A program made the translations under genes and the position numbers. Below are positions 27,992-42,522 of a stretch of DNA of 64,000 bases, piece by piece (within the stretch, counting starts at the first letter, position 1; every line of letters begins with the position of its first letter). The DNA lies in assembly GCA_015709695.1 (NCBI GenBank), contig CP054183.1:1476992-1540991 (forward strand), in the 5' to 3' direction. Origin of the DNA: Gammaproteobacteria bacterium (GTDB lineage: Bacteria; Pseudomonadota; Gammaproteobacteria; Steroidobacterales; GCA-2729495). The notes under the pieces are model-generated. The model saw only the letters and a program-made list of their open reading frames with translations. It did not search any database and was not told where the DNA came from.

Positions 27992-27994
27992 TAT
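27966..27994 (+). promoter_or_regulatory. Candidate promoter of ispB with almost no leader
   Basis: TTTACA (27966-27971), a 17-base spacer and CATTAT (27989-27994) precede the ispB ATG at 28004. Transcription would start about one to three bases before the ATG, giving a nearly leaderless message. The element lies inside the start of the divergent nuclease gene. Confidence 0.45.
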
Positions 27995-28003
27995 TGCCCC
28001 CCG

Positions 28004-29002
28004 ATGCAGCTCGTCCAAGCCAAGCCGGCCCGGTTCGACCTCGACAGTGTGCGCCAGCTGGTCGGCGAGGACTGGAACGCGGTCAACCGCGAGATCCAGG
28101 CGCAGCTCAGCAGCGACGTGGCGCTGGTCAACAGCGTGGCCCACTACATCATCGGCAGCGGCGGCAAGCGCCTGCGTCCGCTGCTGGTGCTGCTCGCCGC
28201 GCGTGCCTGCGGCTACAGCGGGCAGCAGCATGTGCTCTGCGCGGCGATCATCGAGTTCATCCACACGGCCACCCTGCTCCACGACGACGTGGTGGACAAG
28301 TCCGACCTGCGCCGCGGCCAGGAAACCGCCAACAGCGTGTTCGGCAACCAGGCGAGCGTGCTGGTCGGTGATTTCCTCTACTCGCGCGCCTTCCAGATGA
28401 TGGTGCAGGTGGGGCAGATGCGCATCATGGATGTGCTGGCCAACGCCACCAACACCATCGCCGAGGGCGAGGTCATGCAGCTGATGAACTGCCGTGACCC
28501 GGAGACCACCGAGGCCCGCTACCTGCAGGTGATCTACCGCAAGACCGGCAAGCTGTTCGAGGCCGGCATGCAGATCGGCGCCATCCTCGCCGGCCAGACC
28601 CTCGCCGTCGAGGAAACGCTGGTGGAGTACGGCAAGCAGGTCGGCCTCGCCTTCCAGCTGGTCGACGACGCCCTCGACTACCAGGCCGATGCCAGCGAGC
28701 TCGGCAAGAACATCGGCACCGACCTCGCCGAGGGCAAGCCGACCCTGCCGCTGATCTACGCCCTGCAGCGTGGCTCGGCGCGCGAGCAGCTCGCCATCCG
28801 CCGCGCCATCGAGCACGGCGGCATCGAGGACCTGGCGATGATCCTCGAGGCCATCCAGACCACCGGCGCGCTCGCCTACACCTTCACCCGAGCGCGGGAA
28901 GCCTCGCGCCAGGCGGTGGCCGCGCTGGCCCGCGTGCCCGGCTCGCCCTTCAAGGACGCCCTGGTGCAACTCGCCGACTTCGCCGTCGAGCGCCGCTACT
29001 GA
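28004..29002 (+). CDS. ispB: Polyprenyl (octaprenyl) diphosphate synthase
   Basis: This 332-residue trans-prenyltransferase has both Asp-rich motifs, LLHDDVVDKSDLRRG near residue 90 and VDDALDYQAD near residue 223. The KRLRP and RTGKLFEAG-type elements are also present. It makes the ubiquinone side chain from FPP and IPP. No clear Shine-Dalgarno sequence precedes the ATG, consistent with the near-leaderless promoter. It is the usual partner of the rplU operon in Gammaproteobacteria. Chain length cannot be read with certainty. Confidence 0.95.
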   Translation: MQLVQAKPARFDLDSVRQLVGEDWNAVNREIQAQLSSDVALVNSVAHYIIGSGGKRLRPLLVLLAARACGYSGQQHVLCAAIIEFIHTATLLHDDVVDKSDLRRGQETANSVFGNQASVLVGDFLYSRAFQMMVQVGQMRIMDVLANATNTIAEGEVMQLMNCRDPETTEARYLQVIYRKTGKLFEAGMQIGAILAGQTLAVEETLVEYGKQVGLAFQLVDDALDYQADASELGKNIGTDLAEGKPTLPLIYALQRGSAREQLAIRRAIEHGGIEDLAMILEAIQTTGALAYTFTRAREASRQAVAALARVPGSPFKDALVQLADFAVERRY

Positions 29003-29027
29003 GGCGTTCCCCGGGGCCGCCGGACAC

Positions 29028-29056
29028 TGGACGTGCCCACGCCGTTCCCGCAAAAT
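29028..29056 (+). promoter_or_regulatory. Candidate promoter of tRNA-Pro
   Basis: TGGACG (29028-29033), a 17-base spacer and CAAAAT (29051-29056) precede the tRNA by about 60 bases. The match is moderate, with four of six bases in each box. Confidence 0.45.
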
Positions 29057-29117
29057 GCCCCGCCTTGCCGGCGGCTCGCCGGCCCGGTGCGCCTTCCCGC
29101 CGCGCACCGCCGGATTT

Positions 29118-29194
29118 CGGGGTGTAGCTCAGCTTGGTAGAGCGCTTGCTTCGGGAGCAAGAGGTCGCAGGTTCGAATCCTGTCACCCCGACCA
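29118..29194 (+). tRNA. tRNA-Pro (anticodon CGG)
   Basis: This 77-base cloverleaf has acceptor CGGGGTG/CACCCCG, D arm GCTC/GAGC, anticodon loop TTCGGGA with anticodon CGG, T arm GCAGG/CCTGT with loop TTCGAAT, and encoded ACCA. It reads CCG codons. A higBA module follows 126 bases downstream, in a stretch that looks less GC-rich than its surroundings. Confidence 0.96.
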
Positions 29195-29320
29195 ACAACA
29201 GGCACTGGCCAGGTTTCGACGTCCCGGCCGCGGCCGGCTGGCCCGGGGGCCACCGCGTCCTGCCCGCCACGTCTGCCGTGCAGCCGGCGACAGCAGGGTG
29301 CGGAAGGCGTAGATCAGGAG

Positions 29321-29629
29321 TCAGACCGCTTCCCCGGCGCCAGCGGCCGGCAGGCGACGAATCCTTGGCCGGCGGTTCTTCTGCGCCTGCCAGAGATCGA
29401 AAGCGGCCTGCATCGCAAGCCATGATTCCGCCGAGCCGCCAAGCGCAGCAGCCAGGCGGATCGCCAGTTCCGCACTCACCGCCGCACGACCGTTGACCAC
29501 GCGCGAGAGTGCGACCCGCGAGACACCCAGGCGCCGGGCGAATGCCGTCACGGTCAGGCCGCCAGCCTCGCGCAGCACCGTATCCTGCAGCACCTCGCCG
29601 GGATGCGGCGGGTTGTGCATTCGCGTCAT
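29321..29629 (-). CDS. higA: HigA-family antitoxin
   Basis: This 102-residue protein begins MTRMHNPPHPGEVLQDTVL, the HigA signature. An XRE-type helix-turn-helix follows (LTVTAFARRLGVSRVALSRV), then LGGSAESWLAMQAAFDLWQA. It binds and neutralises the HigB RNase and represses the operon promoter. It is the second gene of the pair, 10 bases after higB, the reversed order usual for higBA. The ATG at 29629 is the conserved start. Confidence 0.93.
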   Translation of the reverse strand: MTRMHNPPHPGEVLQDTVLREAGGLTVTAFARRLGVSRVALSRVVNGRAAVSAELAIRLAAALGGSAESWLAMQAAFDLWQAQKNRRPRIRRLPAAGAGEAV

Positions 29630-29639
29630 GTGCCAGTCC

Positions 29640-29918
29640 TCAGTGGCAATCCTGATAGTCGACGATCTCGGCATCCATGCCGACGAAACAAAATGTCAGC
29701 CGCCAGTTCTCGTCCACCCAAACGGCCCAATGACCGGCGAGCGTGCCCTTCAGCGAGTGCAGCCGCCAGCCTGGCAGGTTCATGTCCTCGGGGCCGCCGG
29801 CGGCGTCGAGCCGGCCAAGCTGGAGACGCAGTCGCGCAGCGTGCTTCGGTTGAATTCCGGCCTTCGATCCGGTCTCGAAGAACCGTTGCAGGCCGCGGTG
29901 GCGGAAACTGCGAATCAC
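29640..29918 (-). CDS. higB: HigB-family toxin (RelE-like mRNA interferase)
   Basis: This 92-residue protein begins at a GTG (29918), reading (M)IRSFRHRGLQRFFETGSKAG, with IQPKHAARLRLQL, DMNLPGWRLHSLKG and a C-terminal AEIVDYQDCH, all hallmarks of HigB. It cleaves mRNA on the ribosome. The gene encodes the full family length with no frameshift, so the toxin is probably intact. It forms a bicistronic unit with higA between tRNA-Pro and the DTW-domain gene. Confidence 0.93.
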   Translation of the reverse strand: MIRSFRHRGLQRFFETGSKAGIQPKHAARLRLQLGRLDAAGGPEDMNLPGWRLHSLKGTLAGHWAVWVDENWRLTFCFVGMDAEIVDYQDCH

Positions 29919-30007
29919 GCAGCATCGTATCGCGTAGCGATACAGGTTGGCAAGGCAGCAACCGTGCCATCGGTCACGGACCTGCGCCACCCGGCTAGAA
30001 TGCACGG

Positions 30008-30667
30008 GTGCGCCCCGCGACCGACAACCCGGACACCTGCCCCCGCTGTGCCAAGCCACCGGCGCTCTGCATCTGCGACCGCGTGGAGCCGGTGGATACC
30101 CGCCTGCGGGTGGTCATCCTCCAGCACCCGCGGGAGGACGATGCGCTGCTGGGTACCGCAAGGCTGGTCGCGCTGACGCTGCCCGGCGCCGGGATCCGCG
30201 TCGGCCTGTCCTGGCCGTCGCTGGCCGGGGCGCTCGGCGAGCCTGCGGCGGACGCCGATCGCTGGGCAGTGCTGGCGGTGACCAAGGTCTCCGAGGCCGC
30301 GCTCGCCACGGCCCGGCGCGAGCAGGTGGCGCTGGTGGACCGCCGCGGCGCCCTGCTCGACCGGCGCCGGCACGGGCTCGAGGGCATCCTGGTACTGGAT
30401 GGCAGCTGGAGCCAGGCGAAGACCCTGTGGTGGCGCAACCCCTGGCTGCTGAAGCTGCCGCGCCTGGTGCTGGTGCCGCGCGAGCCGTCGATGTACGGCA
30501 AGCTGCGGCGCGAGCCGCGGCGCGAGTGGGTGTCGACGCTGGAGGCCATCGCCGACGTGCTGCCGGCGCTCGGCGAGCCGGAGGCGGCCCGCGACAGCCT
30601 GCGGCGCCTGCTGCGGACGCTGCTGCAACGCGCGCGCGACGCCCGGCGGGGCGAGGCGGCGGGTTGA
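30008..30667 (+). CDS. tapT: DTW-domain tRNA-uridine aminocarboxypropyltransferase
   Basis: This 219-residue protein has the N-terminal Cys cluster CPRCAKPPALCIC and the DTW-type motif LDGSWSQAKTLWW, then LPRLVLVPREPSMYGKLRRE. TapT (YfiP) installs acp3U at position 47 of tRNAs. The start is a GTG at 30008 preceded by TAGAAT six bases upstream. That spacing suggests transcription begins at or near the start codon; no Shine-Dalgarno sequence is seen. Confidence 0.88.
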   Translation: MRPATDNPDTCPRCAKPPALCICDRVEPVDTRLRVVILQHPREDDALLGTARLVALTLPGAGIRVGLSWPSLAGALGEPAADADRWAVLAVTKVSEAALATARREQVALVDRRGALLDRRRHGLEGILVLDGSWSQAKTLWWRNPWLLKLPRLVLVPREPSMYGKLRREPRREWVSTLEAIADVLPALGEPEAARDSLRRLLRTLLQRARDARRGEAAG

Positions 30668-30668
30668 C

Positions 30669-30697
30669 TTAAGTTCCGGCCGGCAAGCGCCGATAAT
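30669..30697 (+). promoter_or_regulatory. Candidate promoter placing transcription start at the parA ATG
   Basis: TTAAGT (30669-30674), 17 bases and GATAAT (30692-30697) end six bases before the ATG at 30704, so the message would be leaderless. A TTGACT at 30664 overlaps but is too far (22 bases) from the -10 box. Confidence 0.45.
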
Positions 30698-30703
30698 AGC
30701 CGC

Positions 30704-31555
30704 ATGCTGCTCAACATCCCCGGCCATCCGGAGTTGCGCAAGATCGTGCTGCTGAACCCGAAGGGCGGGTCCGGCAAAAGCACGGTCGCGGCGAATCTCG
30801 CGGCGTACTTCGCCTCGCAGGAGCGCAAGACGGCGCTGATGGACTTCGACCCGCAGGCCTCGGCAATGCGCTGGGTCCACAACCGCCCGCAGGAGAGGCC
30901 CTACATCTACAGCGTGGCGGCATTCGCCACCAATCCGCGGGTGACGCGCAGCTTCCAGCTGCGCATCCCGCCCGAGGTGCGCCAGCTGGTGGTGGATACA
31001 CCGGCTGCCCTGTCCTCGCAGCGGCTGTCGCAGTTCACCCGCGGCGCCCATGCCATCCTGGTGCCGGTGCTGCCATCGGACATGGACATCCACGCGGTAT
31101 CGCAGCTGGTCACCGACCTGCTGCTGGTCGCCAAAGTCAGCCGCCGCATGGGCAGGCTCGGCGTCATCGCCAACCGCGTGCGCGAGAACACGCTCGCCTA
31201 CCGGCGGCTGATGCGTTTCCTCGAGTCGCTGAACATCCCGGTGGTGGCGAAACTGCGCGACAGCCAGACCTACGTGCATGCCGCCGAGCAGGGCCTCGGC
31301 ATCCACGAACTGCCGCACACGCAGGCAGCCAAGGACCTGGAGGGCTGGGCGCCGCTCCTCGACTGGGTCGAGCAGCGCATGGCCACGCCGCTCACGCCGC
31401 GCGACCTGATGTCCCCGCTGCAGAGCGTGCAGGGCAGCGTGCTGGTGCGCCCGGCGGCGGCGATGGTCGCCCCGCCCGCTACGCCGGACGCGGAGCCTCT
31501 GGCGCAACCGCTGCCGCCAGCGCGGCGATACGATCCTCCAGCCGGAATATCTTGA
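30704..31555 (+). CDS. ParA/MinD-family ATPase (orphan)
   Basis: This 283-residue protein has a deviant Walker A motif, KGGSGKST at 20-27, MDFDPQASAM and VVDTPAAL, typical of ParA/ForC-type partition ATPases. These form nucleotide-dependent dimers on DNA or membrane to position cargo such as chromosomes, plasmids or cell-surface machines. There is no parB, parS or minE nearby, so it is an orphan whose cargo is unknown. The C-terminal 25 codons overlap the convergent pyrB gene by 77 bases, and that tail is Pro/Ala-rich and probably disordered. Confidence 0.87.
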   Translation: MLLNIPGHPELRKIVLLNPKGGSGKSTVAANLAAYFASQERKTALMDFDPQASAMRWVHNRPQERPYIYSVAAFATNPRVTRSFQLRIPPEVRQLVVDTPAALSSQRLSQFTRGAHAILVPVLPSDMDIHAVSQLVTDLLLVAKVSRRMGRLGVIANRVRENTLAYRRLMRFLESLNIPVVAKLRDSQTYVHAAEQGLGIHELPHTQAAKDLEGWAPLLDWVEQRMATPLTPRDLMSPLQSVQGSVLVRPAAAMVAPPATPDAEPLAQPLPPARRYDPPAGIS

Positions 31556-32510
31556 CGAGGATCGCCACCCGCATCCACATGCCATTGCGCTCCTGGCGCC
31601 AGTACATGGCACGCGGGTCATCGTCCACCGCCGGATCGATCTCCGGCCCGCGCGGCAGCGGGTGCATGATGATGGCGTCGTGCTTGAGCAGCGGCAGGTT
31701 GCCGGGGTTGACGCTGAACTGCGCGTAATCGACGCCACGGGACTCGCCGGCCGTGTCCCACTCGGTCTGGATGCGCGTCACGTAGAGGGCATCTATCTCC
31801 GGCAGCACATCGGCGAGCCGGCTGGTTTCCGTGAAGGGAATGCCCTGCGCGCGCAGCCGCGCCTTGACGTCATCCTCCATGGCGAAGGCCTCGGGGGCCA
31901 CCAGCACCAGGCGCACATCGCGGTAGTTGCGCATCAGGCCGCAGAGCGAGCGCACCGTGCGGCCGCGCTTGAGATCACCCATCATGGCGATGGTCTTGCC
32001 GTCGATGCCGCCGCGGTCGGCGAAGCTGCGCCCCAGGGTGTAGATGTCCAGCAGTGCCTGGGTGGGGTGCTGGTCCTTGCCCGAACCGGCGTTGACGATG
32101 GGCACCGGCCGCGGGATGCGGTCCATCTGCGCGGCGGCGCGGGCCGCGTAGCCCGCCTCGGGGGTGCGCATGATGATGACATCCACGTAGGAGCTGAAGG
32201 TGCGGATGCTGTCGTCGAAGCTCTCGCCCTTCACTTCCGAGGAGGTCGCCGGGTCGCGGATCTCGCTGGTGCGGATGCCGAGGATGTGGCAGGCGTTGTT
32301 GAACGAGAGGAAGGTCCGCGTCGAGGGCTGCGGAAAGTAGAGCATGGCGCGGGCATGGGGCAGCAGCGCCTGCAGTGCCTGGGCGCCGGCCGTGGTCTTG
32401 GCGATGTTGCGCACCCGGGTGGTCAGCTCGCAGAGCTCGTCGAGGAGCGCGCGGTCGAAGCCGCTGGTGTCGATGACATGGTAGAGCCGGCCTGCCAGGT
32501 CGGGTTGCAT
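31479..32510 (-). CDS. pyrB: Aspartate carbamoyltransferase catalytic chain
   Basis: This 343-residue protein has the carbamoyl-phosphate motif STRTFLSF near residue 60, HPTQALLDIYTLGR, GDLKRGRTVRSL, TRIQTEW and HPLPRGPEID, all at ATCase spacing. It makes carbamoyl-aspartate for pyrimidine synthesis. The usual STRTR is STRTF here, the one departure at the active site. No pyrI or pyrC-like gene is adjacent. The C-terminus is longer than usual and overlaps parA by 77 bases on the other strand. Confidence 0.93.
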   Translation of the reverse strand: MQPDLAGRLYHVIDTSGFDRALLDELCELTTRVRNIAKTTAGAQALQALLPHARAMLYFPQPSTRTFLSFNNACHILGIRTSEIRDPATSSEVKGESFDDSIRTFSSYVDVIIMRTPEAGYAARAAAQMDRIPRPVPIVNAGSGKDQHPTQALLDIYTLGRSFADRGGIDGKTIAMMGDLKRGRTVRSLCGLMRNYRDVRLVLVAPEAFAMEDDVKARLRAQGIPFTETSRLADVLPEIDALYVTRIQTEWDTAGESRGVDYAQFSVNPGNLPLLKHDAIIMHPLPRGPEIDPAVDDDPRAMYWRQERNGMWMRVAILVKIFRLEDRIAALAAAVAPEAPRPA

Positions 32511-32640
32511 CGGGACGGCTCCTCGCTGCCTTGGCGTGGGTATTCCGGGCGCGAATCATAGCCGCTTTGCGCAGGGTGGGCACCTGTCCGCGGCGGCCGG
32601 GCCTCATTTATATTGGGCGATCCACCCGCCCGCCAGAATC

Positions 32641-38211
<5,571 letters not shown>

Positions 38212-39795
38212 GGTCCTGCAGCGAATCGCTGACATGCACCGCGAAGCCGGTGCCCGCCTCGGCAAAGTAGTTGTAGGTGACGTCGCAGCCCGCGTCGAGC
38301 ACCTCCTGCCGCTCCTCGTCATAGACGTGGGTGGCGGCGATCAGGCCGGCGAAGCCGCGCTGGCGCAGCCGGCGGCTGGCGAGGATCTTCGCCTCGGTGT
38401 CCGGCACGGCGAGCATCACCGCGCGCACGCGGTCCAGCTGCAGGCGGTGCCAGAGGTCCGGGTCCTCGGCGTCCGCGTAGACGACGCGCCGGCCGCCACG
38501 CACATGGGCCTCGACCTTGCTCATGTCGCTGTCGAGGCCGACGACCTGCACGCCCCGCTCGCGCAGGTAGCGATACGCGCCGCTGCCGACACGGCCCATG
38601 CCCACCACCAGCACCTCCGCCGCGCCCACCGACAGCGGCTCGTCGTCCGGGTGCCTGCGGCGACGCTCGAAACGCTGCAGCAGCGGCTCCCACCGGCCGT
38701 ACAGCCCGTGTGCCACGCGATTCAGCGGCGCCGCCAGCACGAAGGATCCCGCCACCGCCACCGCCGCCAGCGGCATCCACGCCGGATCCAGCATGCCCTG
38801 GCGCACGCCCAGCTGCATGATGATGAGGCTGAACTCGCCATAGCTCGCCAGGCTGAGCGCCGCGAGGAAGCTGCTGCGGGCACGCAGGCCGGCCAGCACC
38901 AGCAGGGCAAAGAACAGCGCGGCCTTGAAGGGCAGCGCCAGCAGCAGCACCGAGACCCCCACCAGCGACCCCAGGCTCGGCATGCCGCCGAGGCCGATGC
39001 TGAGGAAGAAGCCGACCAGGAAGACTTCCTTCATGCCCCAGAGTACGTCGGCCAGCTCGACCGCGCGGGCATGACTGGCCAGCAGCGCCCCGAGCAGCAG
39101 CGCGCCCACCTCGCCGCTCAGCCCCAGGGCCTCGAAACCATAGCCGCCGGCACCCACGGCCAGCAGCACGGCGAACAGCGCGAGGATCTCGTCATGCCCG
39201 GCAAAGTCGACCAGCCGGTCCAGCAGCGGCTTGGCGAACACCACCAGCACCAGCAGGCCTGCATAGGGTGACGGCGCGGTGTCGGCGCCGATCGCCAGCA
39301 CCGCCACCGCGACGATGTCCTGGATGATCAGGATGGCGATGGCGATGCGCCCGTGGAAGGCACGCAGCTCCTTCTTCGGTTCGAGGATGGTGGCCGTGAG
39401 CACGGTACTCGAAAAGCCGAAGGCGGCCCCCAGCAGCCAGGCGGCCGGCCATGGCACGCCGACCTGCCCGTGGGCAATGAACGCGGCCAGTGCCGCGGTC
39501 AGCAGCAGGTGCACGCTCGCCGTGGCCCACACCGCGGGCGCCATCAGGCTCTGCCAGCGCAGCTTCAGCCCCACCGAGAACAGCAGCAGCCAGACACCCA
39601 CCTCGCCGATCCGCGCCAGCGCCGGTACCGGCTCGACACCGAAACCATTGAGGAGGAACCCCGCGGCGAGGAAGCCCACCAGCGGCGGCAGGGCCAGCTG
39701 GCGCGCCAGCAGGCCGAAGACGAAGGCGCCGAGGATCCACAGGGCGAGCATGGGGTGAACGTCGCAGCAATCCCCGCGACCTGTCAAGCCGGCGC

Positions 39796-41208
39796 TCAGT
39801 CCGGGGTGAGCACGCTCCCGGGTGCCGGGCATTCGGCATCGATGCCGAAACGCTCGCGGATGCGCTCGCGCAAGGCCGAGCGTGCCTCATCATCACCGTG
39901 CGTGAGCACCACGCGCGGCCTACAGGCCGCCACGCCGGCCAGCCAGTCCAGCAGCTCGCCCTGGCCGGCGTGGGCGGAGAAGCCGCTCAGGTGGTGGACG
40001 GTGGCGCGGACATGCATCCGTTCGCCGAGGATCTCCACCTCCCGGGCGCCGTCGGCCAATGCACGGCCGAGTGTGCCTGGCGCCATGTAGCCCGGCAGGA
40101 TGACGTGGGCATTCTCGCGCCACAGCGTGTGGCGCAGGTGGTGCACCACCCGCCCGGCATCGCACATGCCCGAGGCGCTGATGATGATGCAGGCTTCCTC
40201 GCGATCGTTGAGGCTGCGCGACTCCTCGGCCGATTCCACCACACGCAGGCTCTGCAGGTCGCGGCGTATCTGCCCGGCGCGCACCAGGCTGCCGAACTCC
40301 TCGTCGTAGAGCTCCTGATGGCGCATGGTGGCGAGCGTGGCGGCCGTCGCCATCGGGCTGTCCAGGTACACGGGCAGTGGCGGGATGACGCCCTCGCGGA
40401 TGGCCTCGGCAACGTGGAACAGCAGCAGCTGCGTGCGGCCCACGGCGAACGCCGGAATGACGATGCGCGCGCGGCTGCGCACGGCCTCGCGCAGGATGTC
40501 CTGGAAGCGCGCCACGGTCAGCGCCTGCGGCTCGCGGTCGCGGCCGCCGTAGGTGGACTCCATGATCACCAGGTCCGCGGCCTGCGGGCGCCAGGGGTCC
40601 CGCAGGATCGGCGCCCCGCAGGGGCCGAGGTCGCCGGAGAACACCAGCACGCGGCGACCCTTGCTGCCCTCCACGGTGAGCTCGACACAGGCCGAGCCGA
40701 GGATGTGGCCCGCGTCCTCCAGCCGCGCGCTGACACCGGCCGCGACCTGCCGCACCCGGCCATAGGGCAAGGCGCGGCTGAGCTCGCGCACGCGCTGGAC
40801 ATCGGCGGCGTCGAACAGCGGCTTCAGCGGCCGGCGGCCCTCGCGGCGCCGCCGGCGGTTCTCCCTGACAAGGTCCGCTTCCTGGATACGGCCGAGGTCG
40901 GCGAGCAGCAATGCCGCCAGATCGAGCGTCGCTGGCGTGGCATGGACGGCGCCCGCATAGTCGGCTGCCATCAGCAGCGGCAGCCTGCCGGAATGATCGA
41001 GATGCGCATGGCTCAGCACCACTGCATCCAGGCTCGCCGGCTGGACCGGACCGAGCGAGGCGCTGCGCTCGCGGGAATCACCACCGCCCTGGAAGGCGCC
41101 GAAATCGACCAGCACGGACGCCGCACCCGTTTGCACCAGATAGCCCGAGCCGGTGACCTCGCCGACCGCACCGCAGAAACCGATGCGGATCATGGCGGCA
41201 CCCGCCAT
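39796..41208 (-). CDS. MBL-fold beta-CASP exonuclease/ribonuclease
   Basis: This 470-residue protein has the metallo-beta-lactamase motif [12 protein letters not shown], a beta-CASP domain (PAFAVGRTQ), [15 protein letters not shown], and a C-terminal RMMBL segment ([16 protein letters not shown]). These are the hallmarks of CPSF73/YSH1-like bacterial RNA-processing nucleases. The start may be the ATG at 41208 or the one at 41193 (MIRIGFCG), which matches family members better; both lack a strong Shine-Dalgarno sequence. The MBL fold, D/H ligands and beta-CASP domain appear complete, so the enzyme is probably active on RNA. Confidence 0.9.
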   Translation of the reverse strand: MAGAAMIRIGFCGAVGEVTGSGYLVQTGAASVLVDFGAFQGGGDSRERSASLGPVQPASLDAVVLSHAHLDHSGRLPLLMAADYAGAVHATPATLDLAALLLADLGRIQEADLVRENRRRRREGRRPLKPLFDAADVQRVRELSRALPYGRVRQVAAGVSARLEDAGHILGSACVELTVEGSKGRRVLVFSGDLGPCGAPILRDPWRPQAADLVIMESTYGGRDREPQALTVARFQDILREAVRSRARIVIPAFAVGRTQLLLFHVAEAIREGVIPPLPVYLDSPMATAATLATMRHQELYDEEFGSLVRAGQIRRDLQSLRVVESAEESRSLNDREEACIIISASGMCDAGRVVHHLRHTLWRENAHVILPGYMAPGTLGRALADGAREVEILGERMHVRATVHHLSGFSAHAGQGELLDWLAGVAACRPRVVLTHGDDEARSALRERIRERFGIDAECPAPGSVLTPD

Positions 41209-41292
41209 CCGCCGGCGGCCGCGCTTGACGCTGCTTGCGCGCCACCGCCATCATCCTGCCGTGTTCCACGCCACTCGCAGGGGGTCAGTCCA

Positions 41293-41703
41293 GTGCTGAA
41301 GGAGTTCAAGGAATTCGCCATGCGGGGCAACGTCGTCGATCTCGCGGTCGGCATCATCATCGGCGGTGCTTTCGGCAAGATCACCACTTCGCTGGTCAAC
41401 GACGTCATCATGCCACCCGTCGGCCTGCTGCTCGGCAAGGTCGATTTCAGCAGCCTGTACATCAACCTCTCGGGAACGGCCTATGCCAGCCTGGCTGCCG
41501 CCCAGGCCGCCGGTGCGCCAGTGATCCGCTACGGTGCCTTCATCAACACGCTGCTGGATTTCCTCATCGTCGCCTTCGCCATCTTCCTGCTGGTGCGAGC
41601 CATCAACCGCCTGAAGAAGGCCGAGCCCACGCCCGCGCCGGCCGGCCCCACTGCCGAGGAGAAACTGCTGGGCGAGATCCGCGACCTGCTCAAGGCACGC
41701 TGA
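41293..41703 (+). CDS. mscL: Large-conductance mechanosensitive channel MscL
   Basis: This 136-residue protein has the N-terminal [38 protein letters not shown], a periplasmic loop and a second helix ([18 protein letters not shown]), plus a C-terminal bundle helix ([15 protein letters not shown]). It opens under membrane tension to release solutes on osmotic downshift. The start is a GTG at 41293 with GGGG about ten bases upstream. Confidence 0.97.
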   Translation: MLKEFKEFAMRGNVVDLAVGIIIGGAFGKITTSLVNDVIMPPVGLLLGKVDFSSLYINLSGTAYASLAAAQAAGAPVIRYGAFINTLLDFLIVAFAIFLLVRAINRLKKAEPTPAPAGPTAEEKLLGEIRDLLKAR

Positions 41704-41711
41704 GCGCTGCG

Positions 41712-42218
41712 TCAGGGCCGGGGCCGGCTGCCGCGGCCGGCGGCGAGCAGCACCTTGCGCAGGGCCGCCGAGGCGGCACGCCGCTCCGGGCCGGAGAGCG
41801 CGCCGAGCTGGCTGTCCGCCGCGGTGAGCCGTGCACCGATCGCCTGGTCGATGAGCTGGTGCCCGCGCTCGGTGAGGCGCACGTTGACCCCGCGCCGGTC
41901 GCTCGGCTCGGTGGCCCGCAGCACCAGACCGCGCGCCTCCAGGCGGTCGATGCGGTTGGTCATGGCGCCGCTGGTCAGCATCGAAGCCCGCGCCAGTGCC
42001 GTCGCCGGCAGCTGGAAGGGAGCGCCCTGGCGGCGCAGCGCCGAGAGCACGTCGTACTCCCAGAGCCGCAGCCCGAGCCCGGCCAGCGCGCGCTCGGCCT
42101 CCTTCTGACATAACTTCGCCAGGAACTGCACGCGGACCACCACGCTCAGGCTCGAGCAATCCAGCTCCGGCCGTTCCCGTGCCCACTGGCCCAGCAGCTT
42201 GTCGACCTGATCTTCCAC
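41712..42218 (-). CDS. MarR-family transcriptional regulator
   Basis: This 168-residue protein has a MarR winged helix: LRLWEYDVLSALRRQG, TALARASMLTSGAMTNRIDR (recognition helix) and the wing DRRGVNVRLTERG. The start is probably the GTG at 42218; the upstream frame is open but lacks a good start. It diverges from the 62-residue protein, with a TTGACA-type promoter in the gap. MarR proteins commonly control adjacent drug or aromatic exporters, so the MFS-cytochrome c gene just beyond is a candidate target. Confidence 0.87.
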   Translation of the reverse strand: MEDQVDKLLGQWARERPELDCSSLSVVVRVQFLAKLCQKEAERALAGLGLRLWEYDVLSALRRQGAPFQLPATALARASMLTSGAMTNRIDRLEARGLVLRATEPSDRRGVNVRLTERGHQLIDQAIGARLTAADSQLGALSGPERRAASAALRKVLLAAGRGSRPRP

Positions 42219-42261
42219 TGCCAGCCAGATTACCGGCCGTGGCGGGTGCCGTCCATGTATC

Positions 42262-42289
42262 TTGACATCGAAATGCCGCGGCTTATCTT
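42262..42289 (+). promoter_or_regulatory. Sigma-70-type promoter upstream of the 62-residue protein
   Basis: TTGACA (42262-42267), a 16-base spacer and TATCTT (42284-42289) lie 30 bases before the small gene. The element is in the intergenic region shared with the divergent MarR gene, a natural place for a MarR operator, though I see no clear dyad. Confidence 0.55.
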
Positions 42290-42318
42290 CTGGGAACGCG
42301 CTATCGCAGAGGCGTCCC

Positions 42319-42507
42319 ATGAACCGCCAGCGGAAGATCGACCAGGACCTGTGGGACGACGACGAGGAGAAGCTCTCCTCCGATCACGTCGTCGAGCGTT
42401 TCTTTGCACAGCACGAGCACGATGCCGTCGATGCGGCGCACGGCAAGGTCCCGGGCACGCCCCGGCCCAGGCGCCGCTCCGCGCGCCAGGCCGACGCCGA
42501 CGAGTAG
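42319..42507 (+). CDS. Small hypothetical protein, 62 aa, acidic N-terminal half and basic C-terminal half
   Basis: An ATG at 42319, preceded by AGAGG and by a near-consensus promoter, opens a 62-residue frame. The N-terminal half is acidic (IDQDLWDDDEEKLSSDHVVE), and the C-terminal half is basic and Pro/Arg-rich (PRPRRRSARQ). No family is recognised. Having its own promoter and ribosome binding site in an otherwise compact region supports a real gene. It runs convergently towards the MFS-cytochrome c gene with a 15-base gap. Confidence 0.6.
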   Translation: MNRQRKIDQDLWDDDEEKLSSDHVVERFFAQHEHDAVDAAHGKVPGTPRPRRRSARQADADE

Positions 42508-42522
42508 GCGGCCCGATCCCGC

